Of a DNA stretch of 64,000 nucleotides, positions 11,365-24,000 are shown piece after piece (within the stretch, counting starts at the first letter, position 1; each line of letters opens with the position of its first letter). Position numbers and translations under genes: made by a program. Where the stretch lies: the NCBI GenBank assembly GCA_023853785.1, contig JAJIRX010000533.1, positions 930,001-994,000 on the forward strand. The letters are read 5' to 3'. The notes under the pieces were generated by a model. That model searched no databases and was not told where the DNA came from. It saw nothing but the letters and a program-made list of their open reading frames with translations. This DNA is from Psilocybe azurescens (taxonomy: Eukaryota; Basidiomycota; Agaricomycetes; Agaricales; Agrocybaceae).

Positions 11365-11379
11365 TCCCTCGACTGGTTT
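11365..11379 (+). repeat. LINE target-site duplication, 5'-side copy
   Basis: TCCCTCGACTGGTTT at the truncated 5' end of the LINE. Confidence 0.85.
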
Positions 11380-11387
11380 GGAGTCTG

Positions 11388-11396
11388 CATTAGCAC
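11388..11396 (+). repeat. Right 9-bp target-site duplication of the MULE
   Basis: CATTAGCAC immediately outside the right TIR end, identical to 9322-9330. Confidence 0.85.
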
Positions 11397-11501
11397 TATT
11401 ATTTGACATTAGGCAAAGCACCATTGAGATTAAGACTGGAGTTAGGTATGTAGGTTGTTCATTGAATTTTTTACTGGGCGAAGGAAGCGCAATCAAGATG
11501 A

Positions 11502-14500
11502 TTAAATTTGACTGGCTCGTAGGCCGAAAAGTTCCACGAGATCTAAGTCGCAAGGTGAGCAGATTAGCGCTTTCTTTCAACATAAAACTTAAAATAATCT
11601 CACCTTGCAGTCGAGCCTCTCTTTGCTGCCTTTGCGTTTCGGTTCGCTTGATACCCGAGAAAGCCTGAAAACTCGTTGAACATTCTCTCACTTAATATCA
11701 AAAAGAGAGGGAGCGAACCTGTTGGATGAGTGCCTTTTTTTTCCTGGATTTCCAAGACTCTCGATTCCACCGTATTCTCCGCGATGAGTTGGTAGACATG
11801 GACAGGCTTGGTTTGACCGATGCGGTTAACTCGATCCACAGCCTGGCTTTCAATACCCTCCTGTAGAAAGAGGGGTATTAGAAAGGATATCGTCGAAGGC
11901 AACCAGGGTGCAACGTACCTGCCACCATCTGTGTTGACAAATTCGGTCAAGATACTAATATTTGATGATTATGGCAAATAAGGCTTACGGATCCATCCTA
12001 GGTCAGAAGATGAGTTATGAGAAGTTGCCCAAAGAGGAGATGTGGGGGTTACGAAACTTACAGATAAACATTGTTAGCCACTGGTACGAGACAAGTGGAC
12101 TATTAGCTATGTGCACACGAAGCAGGGTGATCTGCAGCTTACCAGTCAAGTTGAGGCCAAGAGCGCCCTGGTACTGAGGGTTAAATCGAGTAGTTATAAA
12201 TGCTCAAGGTACATACCGCTTTCAACGATAAAAGCATGACACGGGGATTTTCTTCGGATTGCAAAAGCGGACTTGATTCCCTTGCCTTTTGTTTGCCTTT
12301 GCCATTCGATCTCTTAGAAATCAGTTCTTCAACAACATCATCCGAGTCGTCATTGAAATCGTCGTCCTTGTCACTCATGACAAAGTCGTTGTCATCACCA
12401 TCCAAGTCCACAACGCCTTCCTCAATGACAGAAGCACTTCTTTGACGTCCAGATGTTGCAGTTTCAGGGTCGAGCTGCTCTTCTACAATAGGAACAGAGA
12501 ACCTGGCAATCGCTTCTTGTCGCCTCTTTGCTGACATCTGGCCGTCAAAGCGGAGGTAAGGGATTCTGAAGGGCGAGAATGTTAGATAGATATAAATTTA
12601 AGTAAATATTTTTATATACCCCTGTTCTTCCAGAGTCTCAGCAATCTAATGACAGTCAGAACAGCGGTTATAGAGACAAGAAAAACTTTTTACCTTGTCT
12701 AAGAAGGAGGTAAATTGAGAGAAGACCAACGACTTTTCCGTGGCCGGAGTGAGTTGGAGAAGATGGACTAGCTGCTCAGTTTTGGCTGAAGATCCAGCGC
12801 GGATGCCTTCGGGCTCTTCGGAAACCCGAGAAGGTTTTTGAGTCAGGTCCGTGGGCGGTAGGGGCTCGTGTAGGTCAGCCAATGTTAGAGATCGACGATC
12901 CTATAGAGCCAACATTAGGCTCACAGGAGAAAATTAGAGCAGCGAAGAACTGACCATAGGGCATTTAGGATCCCGCGACAAAATCTTAGTGATACTAATC
13001 AGCCATAGATTGAGTGCCATCATGATATATTGTCGAACTGAATGCACGTACCAAGCAAGACAGAACATATGCGCGCATGTAGTGATCCGAGCATCGTTAG
13101 GAAGAACTCCAAAGCAAATGGGACATTCTTCACTATTTTCAATCGTTTCCACTAGAAGTTGTTGAAGCCTAAACTTCTCTTCAGGAGTTGTGGACATAGG
13201 CTGCTCTGGAGAGCATTCGTTAGCTTCAGCAGCACAAAGTTGCTCTAGATAATTTGCTGGGACGAGGCCAGGATGCAGGGCCATTTGTCTCATTCGAGTC
13301 AGCATACTAAGAACAGTATGTTGCACCTGTCCAACTGGTAAGCGGCTGCGACAAACTACCTTAAACGAGAAATGAGAAATTTACCCCTGGATTCATTCCT
13401 CCCCTTAGAGCGGTTTCTAAGCGTTGTTTCGAGATTTTTTCAACTTCGTCGTACATGCGCTGTTGATAAATCTTAGATATAGTTTAGTTCAGATAAAATT
13501 CCGTCACTTACTCTTGTTTCATCGCTGAGCGCGACAGGAACCTTTATCATTTCCACCTGTCGACAACAATGAGCATGGCACTGGAATGTAATCATATATT
13601 CATACCGGCGGTAGATCAATAATAGCTTTTCCAGTGCTGTCTTGCATCTGTAACACATCAGTATGGGGAGGTATCGCATCAGAAAGCATGAGCAGACTTC
13701 TTTTGTACGACGTATACAAATATGACTCATTAATGCCTATATCAAAAGCAAGAATTACTAAGTCACACTGGAAAGGAAAGATTGTAACATACTCGAAGAA
13801 GTTCAACACCAGAGGGCTCTCCATTTTTAAGGGGCCTGAGGAGGAGGCGTTTGTAGAAATCTTCATTATCCAAAGGGCGGCATATTTGCAAGAAGGTCAG
13901 AATAGAGCCCAGATCCTGGAGAAAGAAGCTTGTTAAATGGGGTATACACCAATAATCAGCAACCCGTTACCCTTGGAGAGTTTATCTAAATTAGATTGAA
14001 AAAAGCGACTATTGTCAGTGTATGGAAAAATGTCACCACGTCACAAAAGCGCATACAATCGGAGTGCCAGTCAGTATCCAGCGCCTGGATACATGGAGGG
14101 CAATAACGGCCTGAGCCATTTTCGTTTTCGGGTTGCGAATGCTATGTCCTTCGTCCAAAATGGCTCTCTATTATTTGATTCAACCATCATATTTGGCTCA
14201 GCAACAGCGCACGAACCTTCCAAGGGACGTCAAACAGATTAGTTTCTGTCTTTCTCTTCTTCTTCACAGGCCCATTGGTGTTCAAGGCATTTTCAAATTC
14301 TCCTGCAACTGTTTGATATGTTGTGATCACTACATCGTATTTCTGCAGTTCCACTGGACTTAGTCCCCTATTTGCGCCATAATACACGCAAGTAGATAGA
14401 GTACCAGGGGTACAGTGATCTGCAATTTGCTTCTCCCAGTTGGACAGCACGGATAAAGGAGTGACTAGAGGGAAGAATTAATATGCGAATGCAGGCCAAG

Positions 14501-16739
14501 AAATGAAGATAGCATCTGCTTACCTATCAAAGTTGTTTTGGAGAAGCCGGAATCTGACTCTTTTTTGTAGCAAGAATTAAAGCTAACATCGTGAGGGTTT
14601 TCCCCTGGTAGTCATTCATCAACTTCACCTGATGTACCTTCACATAATTAAACTTACCAAGCCCTAAAAGCTTGTCGTTAAAAAGTAAGCGACCAAACAG
14701 AGGAAGGTCATACCATGGCATCTGCACATAAAGCACCTCTGCCGAGCGTGGGTAGGTCTGTCTGGGGTGTTTTAGTCGCAACTGCAAAGACATTAGTCAC
14801 TCCGGTGATGCATAAGACACCAACACATACTGTTGTAGTAATAGGTCTATATGGGCGAAGTTTCAGCATTGACACGCCATTTACGATGCGAGACTAACCT
14901 GATTTCCTCGCTTCCTAAGCTGCCAGAATTGTACTGGCTTATCGTTCTCGGTTTTGGGAAGAACTGGATTTTCGTGAGCAACACACCACTGAAGAGCTTG
15001 AAGCTGATCAAGTAAGAAAGGTTAATACCATTGCGAGGAATACGACTGCTTTTCTAACCTGGTGCTTGAGAAGATCGACAGTCAATTCGCCACTCAAGAT
15101 ACCCGGTGGATTCGGGTAAAGAGGGAGATTTAGAATATCATCACTTGAGCACAGCGTATCCAAAAGGGAGCTACGTCTTCCTTCATCATTAACTTTCTCG
15201 AGGCTGGCGAGTGTTTGTCGTAATTCTGCTGCTTTTTGAACCGCTTCATGCTGTTTGCGAAGGGCTTCCTGCTGAGCGGCCGTCTGAGCCTGGCTGGACA
15301 TGCGTTGAGAAGATGGCGCTGCGAGGCGCTGGGATGAGGAAGGTCTGGGTACACCACGACCAACGTTGGTAGGTGCAGATGGCTGGGAAGCAGTACGGGG
15401 AGAAAACCCGCGCTGTCCCGGGGTTGCCCAAATCAACAGAGGCTCCAGTTCCCCTCTCTTATCAGACAGACCATATATCCTCAATGTACTTTACTTTGCA
15501 GTAAGAATATGATGCACAATGTTTGATCGGAAGTACATACATGGACAGTGTGTAGGCTCTGGAACCACCGACTGGATATAAAAGTTGGCAACGTAAGAGA
15601 GTAGGAAAGAAGGAACAACGCTTACGATTGCCGTCATTAATTACTCCTTCCACTGTGACTTGACGTCTATCTAACAACGGAGCAAGTTTCGAGGCTACAT
15701 TCCTTGGCAAATGTCCGACTTGAACACGCGAAATATTCTTGACTTGAATTGAATTGCTATAAAAGAGTATAAGGACTTGAATTGGGCATGAAAAACACGC
15801 AAATACCTGTCGTATGGATTATGTGGTTCTCTGACCAAAAGGACTTCTTCTCCGGGGCCAACCAAGCCTGATAACGCGTTTAAAAAGTCGCATTTTATCG
15901 AAGTTCCAAACATACCTTTGTAGTATTGGATACCAACAACATTTGTATTTAAATTACAATATATCTCATCTTTGACCTCTTCCTCTGGGGCCTCTTCAGG
16001 TTCTTCTAAGGCCGGCGACGACGAGGGCAGTCCTCCCAACGCTTGACGGATTTGTGAAAAGCGGTCTAACTCGGCTTGAGTTGCCTTTCTTTTCCCTGAC
16101 TTGGCGCAGCAGTGGCTTGACTAATTTGTGACAAGCGGTCTTGAGATGGGTTCCTTTTCAACTGGCTTGACCCAACTCCAGCCGTAGACGCGGCTATTTT
16201 TCTAACATTCCCTTTGGCACCGGCTGGTATATCTGCTGGGTCTATAGTCCTCATCGACACGGCCAGCCTTATTTTTTGCTGATCAGCAGACCTAGATGGA
16301 AAATATCGATGAGAAGGTTGATTCCAACTAATCTAGACGCGTCCACCGTTCACCTTAATGTCTGGAACCCGTCAATGGTCTCCAAATTTACGCTTGCCAG
16401 TTGAGAGAGGGATGACCTTGGTAACACAACCCCTAATAGTTGCTCGTGTTTAGTGGGCATCTGATGAGGAAATGCTTAAATTTAGATACACACCAGTGTC
16501 GCCACTCGACCGTTTCCCCCTGACTCACTGGTAGTAATTCGACCATAGCGCAAGGTTCCGACGGGTAACGGGGTGTTCTTCAATGATATGTGAGCAGACC
16601 GTAAGTTGAGACCTCGAAAACACTTACTTGACACGGAGGAGGGGCGTGGCACCTAGCCCGCGAGCTTTTGCTGTACTACAAATTTAGAAAAGTGCTTTAA
16701 ATACACGGTCGACGCGTCGATTTACGAAAATGAGGACAT
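11502..16739 (-). CDS. HLTF/Rad5-like SNF2 ATPase with HIRAN and RING domains
   Basis: Predicted DNA translocase and ubiquitin ligase acting on stalled replication forks (PCNA polyubiquitination, fork remodelling) in the nucleus. Domains in order: a HIRAN domain (NTNVVGIQYYKG, LVREPHNPYDR, VGHLPRNVASKLAPLLDRR); the SNF2 core with Walker A DAMGLGKTLTMLALILATKK, PLSVLSNWEKQI, DEGH box ILDEGHSIRN and RRWILTGTPI; RING finger CPICFGVLPNDA...CAHMFCLACI...CPM inserted in the helicase; and the C-terminal lobe LVFSQFTSFLDKI, YLRFDGQMSAKRRQEAI, GALGLNLTVANNVYLMDPWW, VDRVNRIGQTKPVHVYQL. The HIRAN sequence resembles HLTF more than yeast Rad5. A 6-nt micro-exon (14658-14663) encodes the Gly-Leu of the Walker A loop. 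One frame break lies at a four-base run (16090-16093). The 5' end is uncertain: exons are clear up to 16260, and spliceable sequence continues to an ATG at 16739. Confidence 0.9.
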
Positions 16740-16941
16740 ACACCGAGAATGTGGCTGATAGCCATGCTTATGAGAGAAAGTAAATGCGCGGTGTGAGGAT
16801 GATCCAAGTCAGCTCGAAAATAAGTACTAGCAGTAAGGTGTACAAGTCACTCAAGGTCGGGCTCGGACGCGTTGGCGCAAAATCACGTGAATATGCGACG
16901 TCATGCAGACTGTTCGAAAATCCACCTTGATATCAACCACG
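16740..16941. promoter_or_regulatory. Divergent promoter between HLTF-like and FIT genes
   Basis: About 200 bases between the proposed divergent starts. No specific element can be named. If the HLTF-like start is really further downstream (16260), this region is longer. Confidence 0.4.
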
Positions 16942-17815
16942 ATGGCCGACATTCGATACCAGGCCCTGATTCTAGTTACTGTTATTCTTCTACTCGGAAC
17001 GATATACTCTGTCTTTCAAGAAACATATCTGGATACATCCAACCCATTACTCACGTTCCTCCCTCACAAACTCTCCGAAACCCATTACTTCGCCTCCAAA
17101 TCCAATCTGTTAAATGTCTACTTCATAAAGAAGTCCTGGGGATGGACCTCTGCCATCTTCTTCCTTTCATATCTTACTTCCCCTCCTCAACTTCGCACCA
17201 ACGCCAGATTCTTTCAATACCTCACTCTTACCACTATTTGGTTGCTTTTCACAAACTGGTTCTTCGGCCCTGCAATCATAGACAGGCTCACCGTGTTCTC
17301 CGGCGCGGAATGCGTTTACCGACTGCCGACAGGAGAGATTAACAGCGTGCCCCTCGAACTGTGTCATCGAAGAACAGTCATCGCTCCTGAGACGCATCCC
17401 AATCTCTTTGGAACTGATTTTGTGGGTCCTGCAGGATTTTCGGCTTCACCACGGTTGAGGATGGGTCATGATGTCTCAGGACATGTGTTCCTGTTGACGG
17501 TGTGCATACTCTTCCTCGCAGACCAGCTGAAGGCGTCGTTTAGCATCAGAGGACCATGGCCGCCCCTCCATAGTTGGGCTGTTGCGGCCAATATTACGCT
17601 CATATTCATTTGGTTGTTGGGGTGCTATACTACAAGCGTGTATTTTCATACGCCATTTGAGAAATTGACCGGATATAGTACGTCTTTTATTGGAGTTCTT
17701 CTTACGTAGGGAGATGTTAGCTAACACCTGTCTTTTTCCGGTCCCATAAGTCCTTGGAATTACTAGTTTTGGACTCACGCAACTGTTGTGCAATGCCTTT
17801 GTTGCTTTCCAGTGA
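16942..17815 (+). CDS. FIT family protein (fat storage-inducing transmembrane, Scs3/Yft2-like)
   Basis: ER multipass membrane protein of the FIT family, linked to lipid-droplet budding; the mammalian FIT2 member is reported to cleave acyl-CoA on the lumenal side. About 266 residues in two exons (16942-17677 and 17751-17815). The intron has a gtacgt donor and the second exon reads LGITSFGLTQLLCNAFVAFQ. The family fingerprint is clear: RMGHDVSGHVFLL with the first catalytic-type His, and VYFHTPFEKLTGY with the second. Several hydrophobic segments are visible (ALILVTVILLLGTIYSV; AVAANITLIFIWLLGCY). An in-frame upstream ATG at 16903 would add 13 residues; 16942 was chosen because it starts close to the first membrane segment. 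No frame breaks. Confidence 0.9.
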
Positions 17816-20800
17816 CAGCCTCAGGCCCTCAACCTCAGCCGCCTCTGCAGAGAAGTCGCGACTAAGCTATTTGATTTCCTCCATCCCGTCCTCGACCCAT
17901 TGTACCATAGATAATGGACTGGAGCCGAGGAAACGGACCACCATGATAGGCCTTAGGATCTTGGACTCGTTTAAACTACCGTATTAACCATCGACATGTA
18001 TAATACAGACCAGATAATGAATATGTAATCAATGTTTGAACATAATTTACTGTGCTATTTATTGTTAATGAGGTTCGTTCTGTAATGATCATGTATTAAC
18101 CAGTTAGCGCTCAATTTTCTCTGGTCGTGACCGACACATTGTAGGTGAGAGTTAGTTTCATTTGAGCGAAAACCAACCCAGTGCTCATACGCCGCAAGTT
18201 TTTGAAAGACCGCAACGTGCACTGCGCGTGTCTGTAAACCACAGCAGCTTGGTTTGGGTCGGACCTAGTATTGGTTCTGACCACGATCGCGTCAGCCTCC
18301 GACTCACGGTGTTGTGACTGCTTAAATCCTCTATATATCGAACAAATGCCGCCGAGGACCGAACCATGGCGATTCGATCGTGATCGAGAGATAATTGTAG
18401 ATGAGTTTGGGGTAAAGCATGAAATAGGGAATTAAGAATTGGTTTATTAGAGTTTTATAGCCACTGCCATCTAAAGGCGTGAAATCCTGAGTAGAGCATG
18501 TTGCAAGCTCCTTGTTTGAGCGCTTAGTGAGTGATGCACGACATGAGGCTTGCTGCCGTGGTCCACGAGGCTCGCATGCAGGCGGGCTTCGGCTTAGATT
18601 AGATTCATTCGTGATGCGGCGCCAATACCTCGCTTATCTCATAACTGAGGCTGTTCCGTTATTCGATCATGAAGATCGTCGTGTTCGTTAATGACCACCA
18701 ACCAAGATTCGCATGCTCGGCTTGTGATATGTTACACGCCTACGTTTACCTTCACATATTCAGTTTGTCTTATACTTCGAGTTGTCGTGCTTCTGTGCAG
18801 ATTTTTTTACTGACTTTTAAATATATGGTATTGAACGAGACAGGACGGCACCAGCGCGACATTACAGTCATTAGCCTTGTATTCTAGACAATCTCGTAGT
18901 ACGCGGTATTGACTGGTAAAAACCCTGTAACTTCTATATTCCTCCAATCCATCCGTGGCTTCAAATTATTTTATGCAGTACCCTCCGAGGTTCTCTTTTA
19001 GTCTCATTCCTCGGCTATGGGCATGACAGGAAACCCAAATAATCATTTTGGACGAACTCCTTATATCACGGTGTCTGGGTTTTAGATCTCGAATAGACGC
19101 AAAATTCACATGCGGGGATGGTGTTCTTGCTCAGTGAATTGGCTTACATTCTCGCGCTTGTGAAAGGATGCTGTTGTTTTGGATATTTGCATTCTCAGTG
19201 CTGTGATCATTGGCTTGCTTGTTATTCTCTTGCGTGAAGGTTGAAGCTTCACGCAGGAGAGTAGCCCTGATCACCAAGTTGGCGATCAGGGCGCTATACT
19301 GACGAGTGCGATATTTCTTTGCTGGTCTTTGTCTTACTATCGATTAATGGCGTCCATAGAACGTGGGCAGACTGGTGGACCTTTTCGGATTCGAAGTTGG
19401 AGTTCGTAGCTAGCTGTCGTTCAATTGAGCATCGCCGAGCATCACCACATCTTTGTCTGCTCTCTGACTACGCAATATTTTCCTGAGCGTCGACCTGTAC
19501 AATGTGCACAAAAGAAACAAAAAAGAAAAACCTGAATAACATTTAAAATTTCTTGTTAAATCTTGCGGGTCAAGTCGAAAAGTCTATATTCACCATTCAG
19601 CCCCCGAAGCAGAACTCCAGAAGCAACCTGCCTATAGCAACATCCATATAGCAATAGTATTGTGCTGCCTGAGGTCTCTGATCATGATCGTGACTTTGAC
19701 TCGTGAGTGTGATCGTCCTTTATCAATATTAAGATTTGACGTGTCCATGTCCGATCGTGTGTGGCGCATCCGAGCTGTACCATTTTGGATATTAGAGTGG
19801 TCGATCACACGGTCAAAGGTCCGGGGGATCTGGAGGTGATCTTGATTAATTAATGGGATGTCTGGGACAAGGTATGTAGTGATTCGTACGGAGGAGGGTG
19901 TGACAGGGTAAGAGAGATAATACAATTAGAGGGCTGTTAGGGGCTTTGTATTCGGGGGTGTTACTTGGATAGGTACAGAAATTAGTACAAGGAATCACCA
20001 GTCGATAATCGCATATTGGCATATTAGGGGCTTTTTCTTGTATTATTTGTGGGGTAGACTCTTCAGGCTTTTGATGTGCTGATACAAGACCACCCTTAGG
20101 AGTCAATTAACCTTGGCCTACCCACAATAAATATTACAAACGCGCGCTTGTGTCAAATCAAGTAGCCGTGGTATTTGCAATATTTGTAGATGTATATAGA
20201 ATGTTTCGCTCAAATTATCTCCATAATGATTTCCTGACGTCGAGTTGGCAGGGTACTGCGGATGACTACGCCAGAGCAAAGGCCGCTCGCCGTAGCTCGG
20301 AAACACTGATCGTGACTCGGTTTCTGCTCGGGAGGGCTATGCTTGACTCAGCTGTCTACCCGTGCTGTAGAGACGACGCCTCCGTTGCATGGTACTTTGG
20401 CGGCTACCAGCGGCTACCCCGAGACCACTAGGGACTAGTTACCCCAAATTACCTGGTTCAATGAATAACCTTGGTTTTTTGGAGGACGGATACACAGAAT
20501 TAAAAGCGGGGACCGGGTCCGATTGGCGTCCAAGAATGACGTGCGTGAGCCTAGGCGCTGAATCTTTCGGACCCTAGGGGCTCTTATCAGGTTTTGTAGA
20601 CGTCGAGTGCTGGTATACCTTTACCCGCAGCCTTGAAAATTGCGTGGTAGAGATTATGTCAAGGTCTGATGGGAAACCGCTTTACGGTTTCCAATGACTC
20701 GACAGCCTACACGTATACAATTGAGAGACAGAACCAGGGATTCAAAGAGAGCGACGAGAATTAAAAAGGACTGGGGCATGAACAATAGAAGAAGACACAA

Positions 20801-21078
20801 CTGTGGGGAGCGATTTGAAAATGATGGTAACGGAGTCAAAAAGAGGGACGCGATCACGTGGTGTTGTTGAATAGTGGATCGTGAGATTAGAAAAGCCAAG
20901 GGGAATTGTGGACCGCGTCTTTTATTTATTTCTCATTCTCACTCCCCGCTCCTCTCCACGACGGCTACGACTCTTATAACGTTATCTACTCTCTCTACCT
21001 CTGCTTCATATTCACCAACAACGCCTTGTCTCTAATTACTGCAAAAACATAAATAAATATTACTCAGCCCACGCGTAA
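17816..21078. other. Gene-poor interval between FIT and Wee1 genes
   Basis: About 3.2 kb with no reading frame that shows a domain, codon bias or splice partners. It contains the FIT 3' UTR at the left, two adjacent hairpin-forming palindromes at 19232-19292, and the presumed Wee1 5' UTR at the right (C/T-rich from about 20930). Short frames at 18185-18367, 19632-20306 and 20150-20577 look like chance. A long regulatory region or an unrecognised non-coding RNA is possible. Confidence 0.5.
19232..19292. repeat. Two adjacent perfect hairpins
   Basis: GCGTGAAG (19232-19239) pairs with CTTCACGC (19247-19254) over a 7-base loop. Ten bases later GCCCTGATC (19264-19272) pairs with GATCAGGGC (19284-19292) over an 11-base loop. 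Both stems are perfect. Function unknown; they could be part of a structured RNA. Confidence 0.5.
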
Positions 21079-24000
21079 ATGCTCGCGTCTACTCCCACAA
21101 AGCCCTACGTCCAGACATGCGACTCAGGCGTGCCGGTTTCCCCAAAATATAATAGGCGCCACTGCAGCCCTCCGACTGCCTCATCCTGCGATTCTCCAAT
21201 GCTTCCTTCTTCCCCTCTACGACAACGTCCTCTCTTCCCAATCAACACAAATACCCCTGCACCAACTACCCTCGTGCCCTACCGTGACAACGACTCTTTG
21301 CAGTCTCCTTACAACCCCTCAGCGCTGGCGCACACCTACAATCCCTTCTTTGCTGCAAGGCCACAGCCTATTACTGCGGATGATGCGGATGGTTCCATCT
21401 TCCTTTCCTCAAGCTCAGCCTCCGGCTCCTTCACCCCCTTCTTCACCACTTCGACCTCCCAGCACCCTCTGCTAACTCCTGTCAAGCAAGGGCATCGTAC
21501 CGCCCCCAGACCTACGATGCCTTCCAAACCATCGAACCCGCTCTTTGGAACCACTCCTACTGCGCCACTGACCGAGCTAGTGTCTGGTTCCCGGATCGGG
21601 GTCGGCACAAAGCGCAAGTCAACGCCGCATGCTACTCCTCTCCGTACGAATACTCTTACCCCGTTGAAGATTACCCATTCCAGGTGCTCCGACTCCTCTG
21701 TTGGGTTCGAATGCCTGGCTCCACTTCCGGCTCCAAAGTTTATTGACCGCACTCCAAACACCAAAGCGGAGACAGAGGCCTATCTCAAGAGGCAGACGGC
21801 TACCCTTACACGTCTGCGACTCTCTGATCAGAATTTGTCTGCTGTCAATGACGAGAACGAGTTCCATGGCGCACCGAGCGACTCGGGTTGCGAGATGGAC
21901 GAGGATGAGCCAGGCGACGCTTTGTTCCTGGACAAGCCAAGGTTCGGTGTCAACAATGAACAGCACCCCAGATCTCTTGTGTTCCATCCATCTGTTTCGA
22001 AGGGCAAGGGAAAAGAAGAAGTAGCTGAAGCTGTCTCTCCAGGGGGCACATCAGCAAACGTCGGGCACGGTCTAGGCCTGTTTCTGCAGAGTTACGAGAG
22101 CACGCATTCAAGGTACCAAAATCTCCCACTAGGGTATGTATTCATTTTATGGTCTAGCGAATAGAACCCCACTCTGATATATGCTATAGCAGTCTGGAAT
22201 CCCAACCAGAGTTGGCACTAACCGTCCCCGACACAGTGGGCCTGTAGCATTTCCGTCAACTGCCCACCGTGGTAGGGCCTCTCCAGGTTCTGCGTCTTCT
22301 TCGGATGCAGGATCTCCTCGTCCCCGGCGTCGGATCAGCAGTGGTTCAACTTTTGCTCGACCTCAACCTGTGAACCATCCGATCTATCCACCGCGACCTC
22401 CTCTCAGTAGGATAGAAAGTATTAGTGCCGCTACACTCTTTTTCGGCCCCGCGATTCCGGCGACAGCGCCTGCTACGACGCCATCACGGAAACGTACCAC
22501 TAGCCCTCCCTCCACGGCTGCTCCTGCTTCTATGCTGCGCAGCAACAACGTTGCACCGCGGCCAAATTTAGCCAATCGACACAGCTATGCGGGCCCCGAA
22601 ACCGGAGTCTCTGATCGAATGTGGAATGCGTTTCAAACACGAAATCTGTCGCCCTCGCCTAGGTCTTCACCCTATGCACCTGTGAACGATGGCCCTCGCA
22701 TGCTCAGTATGGATGTGGACGATCAAGATGCATTTTTGCGGGAGACGAGCCCTCATTAGCGGTAAACATCGTGGACATGACCCGAAATTCGCCCTCTCCG
22801 AAACCCAGAACATCTTTGCAGATGAAATTTAAACCTCGTGAATCTGTGCTCGTCAGCGATGAAGACGAAATGACTTCAGCGGGTTCTAGTACCGCCGGAG
22901 ACATTATGCCCAAAGCTTCAATGAGCGTTGGTTCTATCTGCTCGGATGAGGGGCTCGTCACCCCAGGTTTAACTCCGGAAGATTCTTCTGGCTGGCCTAA
23001 CACCAGAGTTTTCGTGAACGGAGACGATACACATCCATACAGCAATGAAGGCATAGACGTGGACGCGTTCATCATGAAGACTCTCGCCGCTGCCTCGAAA
23101 GGTTCTGGAATGCCTAAGAAAGCACCCGGAACGCCTGTCAAGAAGGTCAGGATAAGTTATTTTGGAAATGATCGCCCTTGGCAGAGCGCTGTGGCATCGA
23201 AAGTCGCGATGCCAGATGACTTTCAGTTCAAGAAGGCTCCACGGAAGAGCATGCCTGCTGCTTTTCCCGTGGCTGAGGCTCTGATTGGTCGTACTCGTTC
23301 AAATACGGCTAAATTGAACGGCGAACGACAGACTTACAACACGGACACAGAAGAAGAAGAAGAAGAATGCAGTCCGAGTGTTCGAAGAGGTTCCTATAAG
23401 GGCCTTGGTATGGGACTGCCGCCTCCGGCGTCTGGGAAGGGTACTGTGAATGCCATGCCCCGGAACCGGTGGCTCATGCGGAGGAGTAGTAGTGGTGCCT
23501 TTTCCAGCGGCAGCGAATCAACATCCCTCACAAGTACACCCACGCGAACGACAAAGGGAATCGGTAAGTTAACTATTTTTTTATTGACTCGTTCAATTTG
23601 TGTACACATGTTGCGATGATTTGTTTTCATATCTTTTTTTACTGAAACTGTTGGACAGATTGGCAACTACCCAATCCTCGAATACCGCTCCGTCTTTCTC
23701 CTTCAAGCGACTCGTTGAACAAAGCGTCCCCTCGATCTACGTCTGGATCGTCTACGAGCTCTATAGTCACTTTTAATTCCAATTCGCCCACGAATGGCAA
23801 GCGGCCCATCGTAGCACCCCGAAAGGGCTGCCCATCACCTAGCTCCGAGAGCGTCATTGACAACGCGGCGTTTGTCGGATTCTTATGGTGATGAACAGCA
23901 ACCTGGGCGATTTGAGCGCGATTTTGAAGAAATTGAAGAAGTCGGTAGTGGTGAGTTTGGCAAAGTAATCAAAGTACAAAAGCAAAACGGGCGATGGTGT

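Larger units (their letters stand above)
9331..11387. mobile_element. Non-autonomous Mutator-like element (MULE/TIR element) split by a LINE
   Basis: Two long terminal inverted repeats of about 140 bases, left 9331-9469 and right 9772-9903 plus 11380-11387, both starting CAGACTCCAAACCAGTCGAG at their outer ends. A 9-base direct repeat CATTAGCAC flanks the whole unit at 9322-9330 and 11388-11396. Long TIRs plus a 9-bp duplication are the signature of Mutator-like elements; hAT elements would leave 8 bp. The original element would be about 580 bases, with about 300 internal bases and no transposase, so it must have been moved in trans. The right TIR was later interrupted by the LINE at 9904-11364. 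The TIRs differ by only a handful of bases, suggesting moderate age. Confidence 0.85.

Noticed and set aside
9331..11387. hAT classification of the DNA element
   Set aside because: The ends start with CAG as in some hAT elements, but the duplication is 9 bp and the TIRs are about 140 bp, which fits Mutator-like elements better.
17816..21078. Other snRNA, 5S rRNA or tRNA genes in the gene-poor region
   Set aside because: I found no tRNA arms, no U6-like core and no pol III box pair by eye.
21336..21764. Minus-strand frame of 142 codons opposite the Wee1 regulatory region
   Set aside because: Shadow of a Ser/Pro/Thr-rich plus-strand exon; no domain.
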